This document shows, piece by piece, positions 45,905 to 58,079 of a stretch of DNA of 64,000 nt; within the stretch, counting starts at the first letter, position 1; every line of letters begins with the position of its first letter. The notes beneath the pieces were generated by a model, which was not told the DNA's origin, did not search any database, and saw nothing but the letters and a program-made list of their open reading frames with translations. The position numbers and the translations under genes were made by a program. Origin of the DNA: Castor canadensis (taxonomy: Eukaryota; Chordata; Mammalia; Rodentia; Castoridae); NCBI RefSeq assembly GCF_047511655.1, contig NC_133386.1:125235866-125299865 (forward strand), read 5' to 3'.

Positions 45905-47035
45905 TTTTTCTTTTCTAAAATTTTATTGTTTTTACATTTACTCACGTGTATTTATTGTTTGGGTCACCTACCCCCATTTCCCGGCAGAACCTGTTCTGCC
46001 TGCCCTCTTGTTGTCCGATTTTGTTGAAGAGAAAACATAAGAGATAATAAGAAAGATACAGAGTTTTTTGCTTGTTTTGGATAAAGATAGCTATACAGAG
46101 AGGTTCGTGCTTCCATGAACTTGAGTACTGCAACCTGAATTGGTTCATCTCTACCAGACTTCTTCTCTACTTCCTAGTCCCCTTTCCACAGTGACCTCTG
46201 CTAGTTTAAGATTACTTTTTTCACTCCTCCATGGTGAGCACATCAACCACATTCAAATTTTAGGTTTCCTTCCCTTTCCCTATTCCTCCCTTGCTTGTTC
46301 TCCCTTAGTGTGTGACCTATGTCAAATAATATTACTGCATTTGTTTTAGGTCTATAATTTGAGTATGAAGGAGAACATGCAATTTTTTGCCTTCTGAGCC
46401 TGGCTAACTTCACTTAAGATGATATTCTTCAGTTCCATCCATTTACTTGCAAATGACAAAATTTCATTCTTCTTTGTGGCTGAATAAGATTCTATTATGT
46501 ATAAATACCACATTTTCTTAATCCATTCATTAATAGTGGGGCATCTTGGCTGTTTCCATAACTTGGCTATTGTGAATAGTGCTGCAATAAACATGAGTGA
46601 GCAGGTGCCTCTGGAATAACCTGAGTCGCATTTGTTCATCTTTTCTCTTAGTTGTTGGGCTGCTTGAGTTCTATTGAGGAAGTCCTTGCTTATACCTATG
46701 GCTTCCAGAGTATTCCCTGCTCTTTCTTGTACAAACTGCAAGGTTTCAGGTCTGATATTAAGGTGCTTAATCCACTTTGAGTTGATACAGGTACAGTGTG
46801 ATAGGCGTGGATCTAGTTTCAGTTTTCTGCAGGCAGATAACCACTTTTCCCAGCAACATTTGTTGAACGGGCTGTCTTCTCCATTGTATGTTTTTAGGAC
46901 CTTTGTCAAAAATAAGGTGGGCATAGCTGTGTGGATTCATATCCGGGTCCTCTATTCTCTTTCACTTGTCTTCATATCTGTTTTTGTGTCAGTACCATGC
47001 TGTTTTTATTGCTTGGTTATCTGTAAAAATGACCT
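45905..47035 (-). mobile_element. L1 with 3'UTR and ORF2 end, internal deletion
   Basis: Minus-strand frame 46352-46924 (190 residues) encodes ORF2 C-terminal sequence: WLSACRKLKLDPRLSHCT, SKWIKHLNIRPETLQFVQE, then a jump from REKMNKCD directly to [24 protein letters not shown], then [20 protein letters not shown]. Compared with the copies at 9.5 and 18 kb, the roughly 130 residues between these blocks are missing, and the deletion kept the frame open. The 3'UTR is at 45905-46350. Confidence 0.88.
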
Positions 47036-47159
47036 TATAAGGAATCTATGATTCTTTGTGACCTAAGTATCCTATAAATTTGTGTCAGTCATGATGGTAA
47101 GTAGAAGAAAATATGATTCAAGATTGTAAACAATGACCAAGATTAGGATGGTATTTGGA

Positions 47160-47310
47160 ATGCTTCATTCCTTTATGCATTCATTCATGCAGTAGTTATT
47201 CTTTGCACATTTTCTTTGTGCCAGACACTATGTTTTATTTTTAGGGCAAATACAAAGATGAAACTCAGTCCCTGGGTTCACCAAATTTGCAGACTAGAGG
47301 AAAGTACAGA
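47160..47310 (+). repeat. L2 LINE 3'-end fragment
   Basis: 'tcatgcagtagttattcttt', 'ctttgtgccagacactatgt', 'ctcagtccctgggttcacca', 'gcagactagagg' follow L2 3'-end order. Confidence 0.65.
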
Positions 47311-47314
47311 AAGC

Positions 47315-48565
47315 CTCAATTACAAAATTGGAAGCTGTTGCTATGACAAGGGAAGTGGAAGTTCTCAGGACCAGAGTAGTTACTGAAAGATGTGTCATGT
47401 GTAAGTACAGAACTTGAATATGAATAAAGTCAGTCAGAAGAAGAGTTGAGAAAAGAATCCCTGTAGATATGGGCAGGGAAGATAGCTCATCTGTGTTCTT
47501 CTCTTCTCTATCTACCTGGAAGAAGAGAGAGGAATAAGCAGTTCCTGAAAGGGAATGTGGAAACATGTGCTATTCCTCCTCAGATGATTTGGGTCTATGA
47601 GTATCAGAAATCAGGGTTTAACTACCTCTCAATGCACTTTTTCTTAAAGGAAGGACGTTGGCACATATTTATTTGGCCATACCACCTCTGGACATTCATG
47701 TTGACATGAGCCTATCTCTGATAGGCTTTTTTAGAATTATAGTTTTGGTATTTTAGTTTGGGTTCCATAGAACTTGAGTTCCTGCCAAGGATTCAAATTC
47801 AGTTAATGGGATTAACATGGACGGTGAAGGAGAAGTAATATGAGAAAAATAAGTTAGCCCCTAAAGGGAAAGTTATTAATCCAGTTTTTCACAACAGCAA
47901 TTGACAGTTCCACAGAGGAACTCTGGAAAACAGTGAAGACACATGTTTCAGAATTCTTCCAGTCAATGGAGAGGGAGCTGGGCTGTTTGTAGTCATTGGT
48001 TAAGGGTTGCCTGCCCCTACTCCTTCCTTGGGTATGAGGGTTTAATCTTAAGCATTTTCAACTTGCATGTGGAAGGCCAAGTGGATTCCATCAGCCTGAG
48101 GGTAGGTCTCTAATAAGCAGGTGCAGGCATGAATATAAAGAGTGAAGGTGTCTAAGGGGCTCTCTGGTAGAGCGCTGACAGCATGTGCTACACTTGGGCA
48201 CTGGCATCATATTATGCTATGCTACACGTTGTGCTCTATTGCTAGTGATGATTCTAACAGACATTATTGAAACCTTTTAGTGGTCAGATTCCTATTATCT
48301 CTAGTCCACAGCCCTTTACATGGTAAAATGATGGAGAAATACACTCAAGAGAGAACATGGTGTAACTTATCTGGAGAGTTTTTTGGCTTATTCTGAACTC
48401 TACAGAGAGCCACTTTTGAATCCTGCCTTTTATAGTTGTTGCACACATCATAATAACAAACAATACCTTTTTCCATCTGCAGTCATGACTGTCCAGTGTC
48501 AGGGAAGGTCTGGATCATAAGATTCCTTTCTGTTGATCTAAAAGGACTCATTACCTTAACATTCA
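47315..48565. other. Intergenic, no gene seen
   Basis: No gene. Possible old repeat around 47690-47880. Confidence 0.45.
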
Positions 48566-48569
48566 CACA

Positions 48570-49075
48570 ACTTTGGCCATATGTGTGGAGCACATGACAT
48601 GTACCAGATATTGTGAGAGAATGTGAGATATGACATCTAGCCTCCAGGAACTAATAGGTGAGTTTTGAATTTCATTATGGGCACATAAGAGAGGGTTAAC
48701 AGAGCGAGACTAAATACTGAGTATTTCAAATAGTTACACAAATACGAACAACAATGGTTTTCCTAATGGGAGGAATCAAGGTGGACATGGGTGAGGAAAA
48801 GAGATAGGCATAAGATAGATGGGCTTGAGCTAGACTTGGAGGGATTGGTAGGACTTAGACAGGAAGAAGGATGACAAAGAAAATTGCAGGTGAGAAAGTC
48901 ATTTCAGGAAGCAGTAACATGAGGAGGACAAGCTCAGAAGACATAAATGTGTTGGATGTAACACATGAATGTGTTGGAGAGGGGTGAGAGAGCATGTGAA
49001 GAGGTTGTGGATCTAGGTTATAAAAGAGCCTTTAGATTATAGCTTTAATTCAACAATTGAGAGTTTTCAAAGAAT
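48570..49075 (+). repeat. L2 LINE fragment
   Basis: 'gacatgtaccagatattgtg', 'ctagcctccaggaactaata', 'tgacaaagaaaattgcaggt', 'tcatttcaggaagcagtaac' match sense L2 3'-region order (size-variable 'aggaagcag' block). Confidence 0.6.
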
Positions 49076-49529
49076 TTTTCCATGGAGCCATCATTTACCC
49101 TCTTCAAAAACCATTGCTAGAGGAGGAAGATAATGGAAGCCAGTGGGGATCTATTCTAGGTCTTTGCTGTCACTTCAACCAGTATGGATACTTATGCAAT
49201 ATTGGGCAGATATAGAAAAGGTTTTATTAGGGAAAATTTTTCAAGCAGAATTCTAGAAGACAACTACATACTCTCATTACCCCACAAGGGCATGTGCTTG
49301 GTCTAGGCATTGCTGAGCCAAACAGGATTAGAGAGGGGAACTACCTCTACCCACAAAATGCTCCATATATTTAAATGCTAGGGATGTAGGAGACAATACA
49401 GGACTGTTAATAATAGAAGGTCCTTGGTCAAAAGGGTAAACTCAGTCCTCATAGTCTAAGACTGCTGTCTAGGTTTTATCACCAAAGAACTATGTCCTAA
49501 GTCCTAAGAACTCCTTCAGTGAAACATTA

Positions 49530-51740
49530 CAGCGTTGAGTGCCTACATGAAAAACACAAAAAGACCTCAAATAAACAAGAACAAGCTAAACTCAAAACCA
49601 GGAGTGGAAGGAAAGATAATAAAAATAAGGGCCCAAATCAACAAAATAAAGACCCAAAAAAACCAATACAAAGAATCAACAAAGCAAAAAATTGGGTTTT
49701 TAAAAAGATAAACCCTTACTGAACCTGACTAAAATTAGGAGAGAAATGAATAAATTTCTAGACATATAACCAGCCAAAATTGAACCAAGAGGATAAATAA
49801 CCTACATAGATCTGTAACAAGTAATGAAATTGAAGCGGGAATAGTCTACCCAAAAAGAGAAGCCCAGGAACTGATGAATTCACTACTGAATTTTACCAGA
49901 TCTTTTTTTGGGGGACAGAACTGGGGTTTGAACTCAGGGCCTCATACTTACTAGGCAGGTGCTCTTACCACTTGAATCACTCTGCCAGCCCCCTACCAGA
50001 CCTTTAAAGAAGAACTAACACCAACACTCCTCAAAGATTTCCATGAAATAGAAAGGGAAGGAACACAACCTCACTCATTCTATGAAGCCAATATTACACT
50101 CATCTCCAAAATAGACAAGGACACAACAAAAAAAGAGTATTGTAGGTTAATCTTCTTAATTAACATAAATTCAAAAATTCTAAATAAAATATTGGCAAAC
50201 TGAATTCAACTGCACATCAAAAAGATCATACACTATGATCAGGTTGGTTTCGTTCCAGGCATATGGTTCAACATATGTCAATCAATAAATATAATATAGC
50301 ATATAAACAGAAGCAAGGACAAGAACCATATGATCATCTCAATAGATGTATAAAAAGCTTTTGATAAACTACAACATCCCTTTTTGATAATACCCCTGAT
50401 GAAATTAGGAATAGAAGAAATGCACCTCAACATAATAAAAGTTATATATGATAAGTCTATAGCCAACATCATGCTAAATGGGGAAAAAACTGAAATAGTT
50501 TCATCTAAAGTCAGGAATGAGACAAGGGTGTCCACTCTTATTCAGTGTAGTTCTGGAATTTCAAGCCAGAGCAATAAGATAGGAGAAGAAATAAAAGGAA
50601 TTCAAATAGGAAAGGGAGTAATCAAACTATCCATATTTGCAGATGACATGACCTTATATCTAAAAGACCTGAAAAACTTCACAAAAAAACCCCCTAGACA
50701 TCATAAACACCTTCAGCAAAGTAGCATTATACAAAATCAATATATAAAGTTACTAGCTTTTCTGTATACTAAAAATGAACAGGATGAGAAAGAAATTAGG
50801 AAAACAATTCCATTTACAATAGCCTCAAAAGATATAAAATACCTGGGAATAAAGTTAACAAAGGAGTGAAAGACCTCTACAATGAAAACTATAAAACATT
50901 AACAAAATAGAAGACTACAGAAGTTGGTACACTCTCCCATGCTCATGGGTCAGCAGAACCAATACCATGAACATGACTACACTACTAAAGCAATTTACAT
51001 GTTCAATGCAATCCCCACCAAAATTCTAATGACATTCACCACAGAGATTGAAAAATCAACTTTAAAGTTCATATGGAAGCACAAAAGACTTCAATATGAC
51101 TCAGTATAGCCAAGGCAATACTGAGCAAAAAGAGTAACCATGGAGGTATCACAATACTCAACTTCAAGCTGTACTACAGATCCATAGCAATATAAACAGC
51201 ATAGTACTGGCATAAAAACAGGAAGAGCAATGGAACAGAAGACTCAGACATAAATCTACACAGATACTGCCACTTAATTTTTGACAAAGGTGCCCAAAAC
51301 ATATAATGGAGAAAAGGCAGCCTTTTCAACAAATGTTTCTGGCGAAACTGGATATTTGCATGTAGGATACTGAAACTAGTTCCATGTTTTTCAGACACTT
51401 AGACAATGAAGGACAGAAGTGTAGAACAGGTCTTGTTAAGGGGAGGGCGTGAGTGATAGCAGGAGGGTAAATGAAGAGGGTAAAGAAGGGTGAATATGGT
51501 TGATGCACTTTCTATACATGCATGAATATGAAACATTGAAGCCTGTTGAAGTTATTTTAAGGAGGGAAATAGGGTGAAAGGGAGAATAATGGAGGAGGTG
51601 AACCAAACTGATGTATAATATATGTATACATGGAAATGTCACAATGAATCCCCCTATATAACTGCCATATATGAGCAAAACTGTTAAAAAAGAATTTAAA
51701 GCATAGAGGAAACAGTTTGCATATGAATCATGAATAAAAA
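49530..51740 (+). mobile_element. Old L1, ORF2 reverse transcriptase to 3'UTR
   Basis: Broken ORF2: the block before RT, then [10 protein letters not shown]-type text near 50240, LIMKLGIEEMHLNIIKVIYDK at 50390-50460, the catalytic FADDMTLYLKDL at about 50633-50670, and the post-RT block to about 51390. 51390-51740 is the lineage 3'UTR. Many stops and frameshifts; the largest open piece is 161 codons (50384-50869). It carries an ID SINE at 49906. Confidence 0.88.
49906..49993 (-). repeat. ID-type SINE with target-site duplication
   Basis: Antisense ID unit ('actggggtttgaactcaggg', 'ttactaggcaggtgctctta', 'aatcactctgccagccc') inside L1, flanked by TACCAGATCTTT (49894-49905) and TACCAGACCTTT (49994-50005), a 12-bp duplication with one mismatch. 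Confidence 0.93.
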
Positions 51741-51744
51741 AGAA

Positions 51745-52135
51745 CCCCCTAAGTCTCATATTAACTGAGAAGCTTGAGGAATGGCCATGTTAGAAGAAAG
51801 AAGCCTTCAGAAGAGCTCCAGAACCGGTCACAGCACATCGAGTTAAATCAGATCTACTGAGCTGGTACTCTATAATAAAGTTACCAAAACGGGGAAAGAA
51901 TTACACCTCCAAGATAGTAGGGTTGGTCTTTTCCTAGTGTACACTCTGCCCTCAGGGGCTTATAAATACTCCCTGTTGGTTCCAGCCAATTCTATAGCCA
52001 CGTGTAGGAGATGGGTGTCTATAAAGCTTCCTGAAACTGGGTTTTGTAAGTAGTTATATGTCTAACATGGCCATAAATTTGCATTTCAAGTCAGTGATTG
52101 GGATTCTTAGGGAGAGTTCTTTGGAGATCTTTGAT
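51745..52135. other. Intergenic, no gene seen
   Basis: No gene or named repeat. Confidence 0.5.
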
Positions 52136-52137
52136 CA

Positions 52138-52500
52138 TTGCTGTGGTCTGAATGTATCTCCAAAGTTCATATAGTACAATTTAATTGCAGACACTGATAG
52201 AAGTGGGGCCTTTATGAGGTGATTAATTCATGAGGGAAAAGCCCTCATGAAAGGGATTAGTAATATAAAAGGGTTGGTGGGAATCAGCTAGATCCCCTTT
52301 ACCCTTTTTGTCACTTCTGCCATGTGAGGACTCAGGGTTCAAAGCACCATCTTTCTAGGCCCTTACCAGATACTGAATCTAGAATCTTGAATTTTCAATC
52401 TTCCAGAACTGTGAAATAACTTTCTGTTTTTTTAATGTAAATTACCTAATCTTAGGTATTCTATTACAGCAGCACAAATTAGATTAAGAGACAATGGAAT
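52138..52500 (+). repeat. MaLR-type LTR
   Basis: 'tgctgtggtctgaatgtatc', 'gtggggcctttatgaggtga', 'ttaattcatgagggaaaagc', 'cttctgccatgtgaggactc', 'ttccagaactgtgaaataac' and 'ttaggtattctattacagca' are the classic order of a MaLR (MLT1/MST-like) LTR. Solo and ancient. Confidence 0.85.
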
Positions 52501-52787
52501 GAGTGGACTCACTTTGGATTCTACTTTGTGCACGGTGCACATACCTACCATACGACGTGAGTTACGAAAAGAGTTACCGAGAATGACATGTAGCAGAGTA
52601 CACAGTATCTTTGGAACCTCCATAATTTTTCAGTGAAGTGTGTTTGGGCTAGAGATTTGGACAATATGCTGAAAATCACTCTTGTAGAGAATGTCATTAA
52701 CTGCTTTACACATTCATAGGCAAAGCCACAGGAGTTGGGGTACATCTGGAATTCCATTTGGCAAAGGAACTCTTGGTCCAGTAAGGA

Positions 52788-54988
52788 ACCCTGAGAAGCA
52801 ACATTTGTTAAAGAGGCTGTCATTTCTCTTTTCTCCTTCCTGTTTTGAGAAGCTTTGTAAAATAATCAGGTGGGCATAGCTGCATGTATACACATCTGGG
52901 TCTTCTATTCTGGTCATTTGGTCTTCATGTCTGTTTTTGTGCCAGTATCATGCTGTTTTAATTGCTTTGGCTCTATAGAATCGTTTTGTGTTATAAGTCT
53001 CGTATTGTGTTACCCCCAGCATTGCTCTTTTGGGCCAATATTGGCTCGGCTCTTTTTGGTCTTTGTGTTTCAAATGAACTTTAGGGTTTTTAATTTTTGT
53101 GATGAATGTCATTGGAATTTTGATGGGGATTGCATTGAACATGTAGGCTGCTTTGTGTAATATAGCCATTTTCACAGTATTGGTTCTGTCAATCTATGTG
53201 CATTGGAGTTCTTTCCATCATCTGTAGTCTTCTTCAATGGTTTTTAGTTTTTATTGTAGGTATCTTTCACTTCCTTTGTTAAGTTTATTCCTCTGTATCC
53301 TCAGTTTTTTGGTTTTTTTTTGAGGCTATTGTGAATAGAATTGTGTTCCTATATTCTTTCTCAGTCTGTTCATTGCTGGTGCAAGAAGGTCACGATTTTT
53401 GTAAATTGATTGTGTATTCTGTTACTTTGCTGAACGTGTTTATGATGTTAGGAGTGTTTTGATAGAATTTTTCAAAGGTATAAGATCATGTCATCTGCAA
53501 ATGGGGGTAGTTTGACTTCTTCCTTTCCTATTTGCATTCCTTTTATTTCTTCTTCCTGTTTCATTGCTCTGGCTAGGAACTCCAAAGTTATGTTAAATAA
53601 GAGTGGAGGCAATGCACACCTTTGTCTTATTCCTAACTTTAGAGGAAATGGTTTCAGTTTTTCCCCTTTTAGTATGATGCATATTTTAGGTCGCACAGCA
53701 AGTCTTAACAAATACAAAAAAATTGGAATAACCCCTAGCATACTGTCTGACCGTAATACAATAAAACTACAACTCAAAAACAAAAGAAATAGCAGAAAAT
53801 ACTCAAATAACTGGAGACTGAATAACAAGTTGTTGCATGATTCATGGGTCATGGAAGAAATAAGGGAGGAAATCAAAAAGTTCCTGGAATTTAATGAAAA
53901 CGAAAGCACAACCTATCAGAACCTATGGGACACAGTTAAGGCAATACTAAGGGGAAAGTTTATAACCATGAATGCATATATTAAAAATACAGAAAGAGCT
54001 CAAATAAACAACCTAAACCTGCATCTCAAACTCCTAGAAAAAAGTAGAACAAGCGAAACCCAAAACTAGCAGAAGAGACAAATAATAAAAATAAAGGCTA
54101 AAATTAATGAAATGGAGACAAAAAAATCCATACAAAGAATCATTGAAACAATAAGCTGTTTTTTTTAAAAAGATAAATAAGTTTGATAAACCCCTAGTAA
54201 ATCTGACTAAAATAGGGAGATAAAAGAGCTAAATTATAAAATTAGAAACTAAAGAGAGAAGATAATAACAAACATCAAGAAAATACTTTGAAAACCTACA
54301 TTCAAATAAACTAGAACGTTTAGAAGAAAAGGACAAAATTGTAGATACATATGACTATCCAAAATTGAACCAAGAGGCTATAAATAACCTAAATAGATCT
54401 ATAACAAGCAATGAAACTGAAGCAGCAATAAAGAGTCTCCTAAAAAAGAAAAGCCCAGACCTGACCAATTCACAGCTGAATTCTAAGTCCTTTAAATAAG
54501 AACTAACACCAACACTCCTCAAGTTCTTCCACGAAATAGAAAAGGAAAGAACACTGCCCACTCATTCTATGAAGGCAGTATTACACTTATCCCCAAACTA
54601 CATAAGGACACAACAAAAAAAAAGAATTACACACCAATCTCTTTAACGAACTTAGATGAAAAATCCTCAATAAAATACAGGTAAAGCGAATTCAGCAGCA
54701 TATCAGAATGATCATTTACCATGACCAAGTTGGTTTCATCCCGAGGATGCAGGGGTGGTTCAACATATGCAAATCATTAAATGTAATGCAGCACATTAAT
54801 AGAAGCAAAGATAAGAGCCACATAATCATATCAATAGATGAAGAAAAAGCCTTTGACAAAATTCAACATTCTTTCATGATAAAAGCTCTGATGAAATTTG
54901 GAATAGAAGAAATGTGACTCAACATAATAAAAGATATATAAGACAAGCCTACAGCAAACATCATACTAAGTGGGGAAAGACTACCTTG
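52788..54988 (-). mobile_element. L1 with 5' inversion (twin-priming structure)
   Basis: 52788-53688 is minus-strand ORF2, from just after RT motif [10 protein letters not shown] through FADDMILYL (about 53480) to the post-RT region. 53690-54988 is plus-strand ORF2, from the EN-RT linker ([20 protein letters not shown]) through [14 protein letters not shown] and [20 protein letters not shown] to the point where the minus part begins (CATCATACTAAGTGGGGAAA at 54959-54978, versus its partner at about 53660-53682). The outer end of one half equals the inner end of the other, as twin priming predicts. The 3' end is missing; stops in all frames. Confidence 0.82.
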
Positions 54989-55004
54989 GTTTTAGATGTC
55001 TTAT

Positions 55005-55375
55005 GTGTTAGTCAACTCTCCATTACTATAGAAAATACCTGAAGTAATCAACTTAGAATGAGAAAGGCATATTTTGTCTCACAGTTTTAGAGGTCTAGTC
55101 CATGATGGATTGGCCCTGTTGCACTGGGGCCTGTGGTGATGAAGCACAATATGGTGGGAGCATTTAAAGAGCTCACCCCATGGCCAGAGGACAAAGACAA
55201 AAGGAAGAGATAGGGGTCTACAATCTACTTCAAGGATGTGCTCCTAATGAACAAAAAGACCTACCATTAAGCCCAACCTCTTGAAGGATCCAAATCCTTT
55301 CATAGCACCAAACTGGATCCAAGTATTTAATGTGTGTACCTTTGGGGAACGCTAATCAAAACCATACCACCCAAA
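55005..55375 (-). repeat. MaLR-type LTR, antisense
   Basis: 'gtcaactctccattactata', 'gaaaatacctgaagtaatca', 'cacagttttagaggtctagt', 'agcaccaaactggatccaag' parallels 29462-29940 in the same orientation. Confidence 0.5.
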
Positions 55376-55764
55376 ATTTCCTTAATATATTGTTGGGTAT
55401 GAAGTCCTCTCATACTTCATTCAACAAGAGCTTGTCCCTTAATTGTTTTATGTATTACATGTCTGTAAAAGATAAGGAGATTTGTACAAATAAAATTAAA
55501 ACAATAATTTTAATAAAATATACTTATTATTATTGGGGAATATTCTCTATTTTTGTTAAAAAAAAATCATTTCCAGTTCTTTATTTTGCTTTTTTTCTCT
55601 GGAATGACCAGAAAGGTCTTTCTGTGTTATTTAATTCTATCCATTTTAAAGTCATTCCAGTGAATCTTTCTTGATTCTTGTACCTTGAGACATACTTCCC
55701 TCTTATAAAAACCCAAAACACTTTCTTTAGTCACAATATGATGCCTGTTACATATCAGGGCATT

Positions 55765-55930
55765 TGTATTGGCCCTTTCACATATGTTATTCACTTGCTC
55801 TCAGAACCTTACTCTGAGGCAGGTGGCATCATCTCTACCACACAAATGAAGAGCTGGAGGCTCAGAGAGCTTATATGACATTCCAAATTTCACACAGCTC
55901 ATAAAGGGCAATACTAAGAACACAATCCAT
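55765..55930 (-). repeat. MIR SINE, antisense
   Basis: 'ttcacatatgttattcactt', 'ctctgaggcaggtggcatca', 'aagagctggaggctcagaga', 'gcttatatgacattccaaat', 'cacacagctcataaagg'. Confidence 0.8.
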
Positions 55931-55934
55931 TATT

Positions 55935-56970
55935 ATACTATTGCTATACCCTAAACTTATGCCTACCTGTTCCTAACCAGCACTGTTCTTTGATAATATT
56001 TCATACCCAACTTTGTAGTTCCTTTCCAAAAAAATAATAAATTTCATTAGGGAAAGCATTGCCTTTTTATATGATGGGTGTGCATTCAAGATGTCTGATG
56101 AATGTTTAAGAAAAAATAATGTTAAGTGAGGAGAAAAAAGAATAACAGAGAATGGGAAGGATAGAAAGAGTGGTCCAAAAGGAGAGAAGGAGGGAACGGC
56201 TAGCGTTATAGTAGGAAATGCTTAGTATTAATACTTTGTCTTTTCTGAGAATGCATGTTGGCCAGTCTTTGCTAAATGATAAAGATGAATTCCAAATGAG
56301 ATTATTGAATGTTTAACAAACCAGAAATATGTTCTATTATGAATCTGAATCCCACAACAAATTTCCACAGTACCTGTATCATCTGCATTAGGTTCTTGGG
56401 TTCTTCGAATAGAAGTTTATTGTTTGCCACTAAAATACATATTTACTGATCCTGTGAATAGCACCCATTTGACAGGGATGAGGAAGCCTGGTATGTATGA
56501 CACCATCTATCTTTTTCTCTCAGAATATGAAGCCCAGTAGGGATTTGTGGAGTAAAATGGGGCAGTTAACTTTCCAGTGCCACAGACCACATTCTTTAGG
56601 ATCGTATGTGTGGTCCTTGCCCAATGAGTTAGGAACCAAGGAAATCTACATTTGCTGATTTTTAAAGGACAGAAAGGCATGTAATTTTCCCCCTTGCTAC
56701 AAGCTTTGTGCCTCTAATTAAGCTATATTTAAAGCTAAATCTGCCTCTGAAATTTTAATTATGTGAATTAACAATAATTAACTTATTTTTGGCTTTAAAC
56801 TGATTAAGCTTGGATCTTTTTTTATTTCCATGTGGTTATTTTCAATTACAATGTTCCTAATACAAAAAGTAAATAGTGCCTTGACAATGTATGAAGTTTT
56901 TCAAATGACCTCAGGAAATGAGGAGGAAAAGGGATGTCCATGTCCACTAGAAATCAAGGTTTGTCTGCTT
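55935..56970. promoter_or_regulatory. Unique stretch with candidate noncoding element (56600-56860)
   Basis: No gene or transposon recognised. 56700-56820 has a dense run of AATTA homeodomain-like cores: 'cctctaattaagctatattt', 'aaattttaattatgtgaatt', 'aacaataattaacttatttt', 'ctgattaagcttgg'. Its low-repeat, AT-rich character suits a conserved element, but this is inference. Confidence 0.3.
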
Positions 56971-56989
56971 TTAAAAAGTCATGTCTAGA

Positions 56990-57114
56990 GTATTGAGGGG
57001 GTGGGGGGGGAGAGGGAGGGGGTGGAGAGGGTGGTAAGGGAGGGGGTTGGGGCAGGGGGGAGAAATGACCCAAGCCTTGTATGCACATATGAATAATAAA
57101 ACAATAATAAAAAA
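56990..57114 (+). mobile_element. Very short L1 3'-end insertion with target-site duplication
   Basis: About 65 bases of almost pure G/A tract (56997-57062), then 'gaccc aagccttgtatgcacatatga', AATAAAA and a poly-A tail. It is flanked by 17-bp AAAAAGTCATGTCTAGA at 56973-56989 and 57115-57131. The same 3' end occurs in the L1 at 17285. Insertion is heavily 5'-truncated. Confidence 0.95.
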
Positions 57115-57329
57115 AAAAAGTCATGTCTAGATTCTGGGTTAGCAGTAATAAATTTCCCCTGGTGAGCTATACATTCTCCCTAATTCTTGCAGCTTTAAGT
57201 CTTAACTCAAACTATTTCACTTTCAATGTCTTGGGCTACACAATAGAGTATTTAAAATCAGAAAGCATAAATTTTAATTAACTAATTAATTTATTTTTTT
57301 TTAAAGAAAAGGCATGGTCCCAGGCATAG

Positions 57330-57515
57330 GTGTGAGTACATGCTTGGCTATTTGCTAGCTGTGTGGTCTTGGATAAACCATCAATCTTTCTGAATCTCTT
57401 TCCTTGTCAATAAAATGTCTTACTTTTGGGGCTTCTCTGAGAGCCAAATAAAACAACAAATGTCAATGCTCTGTAGGCTGCAAGGCTTTTTGTAAGTTTG
57501 CTCTGATTATTATTA
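57330..57515 (+). repeat. MIR SINE
   Basis: 'ttgctagctgtgtggtcttg', 'gataaaccatcaatctttct', 'gaatctctttccttgtcaat' and a diverged remainder. Confidence 0.75.
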
Positions 57516-57519
57516 CTAC

Positions 57520-57940
57520 CTGCAAAATTCTAAGTAAGCCGATGGTACATAAGTGTCAACGTCTGGCTCATCCTGTGCCAGCTGTTCTGGTTCTGCTTAC
57601 CACACATGGGTGAACAGTTTACTCCAACGGAATACTCTGCTCGTTACAGGGTTGCAACTGCTGTAAATGGCATAGAGTGTGTCCCACCTAATGTAGAAGA
57701 GTACATGCCATCTCAAGAGCCAGTCAGATGCCAGATGCCACACTATGTGTGCAACAGAGAGGAGCCGGGCCTTCTGTCTTGTAAAAATGTAATGACAGGT
57801 ATCAAATGTGATTAAGACTCAGCCAAACAAGTCTGATTCATGGACATGTTCTTCTGAATCCCACGAAGATGTTCTTGGCCAGAAAACTCCATTTTCACCT
57901 GATTGCCCATGAGCCTTTGATTTGCTCTTCCTTGAAAACA
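57520..57940. other. Unique sequence with an unassigned 69-codon frame
   Basis: A plus frame at 57606-57815 is open for 69 codons in complex, non-repeat sequence. I do not recognise it, and see no splice sites or upstream promoter to support a gene. Confidence 0.3.
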
Positions 57941-57944
57941 CTAT

Positions 57945-58075
57945 GGAATGAGCACGTGCTTTGGAGAAAGAATGTGCTTAATTCTAGCTTGGCTTCTCAA
58001 AAACTGATGTTTGGTGAGTTACTGTAACTCCCCAACCCTTGGTTTTCTCGCCCATAAAACAGTGATTTTAAAATT
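57945..58075 (+). repeat. MIR SINE fragment
   Basis: 'gagcacgtgctttggagaaa', 'ctagcttggcttctcaaaaa', 'gtgagttactgtaactcccc', 'ttttctcgcccataaaacag'. Confidence 0.7.
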
Positions 58076-58079
58076 AATT

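Noticed and set aside
53488-54069. 193-codon plus frame at the L1 inversion
   Set aside because: Its first third is antisense L1 and the rest sense L1 ORF2. The frame exists only because of the inversion and is not a new gene.
57606-57815. 69-codon frame in unique sequence
   Set aside because: No similarity recognised, no promoter or splice evidence; length is within chance expectation.
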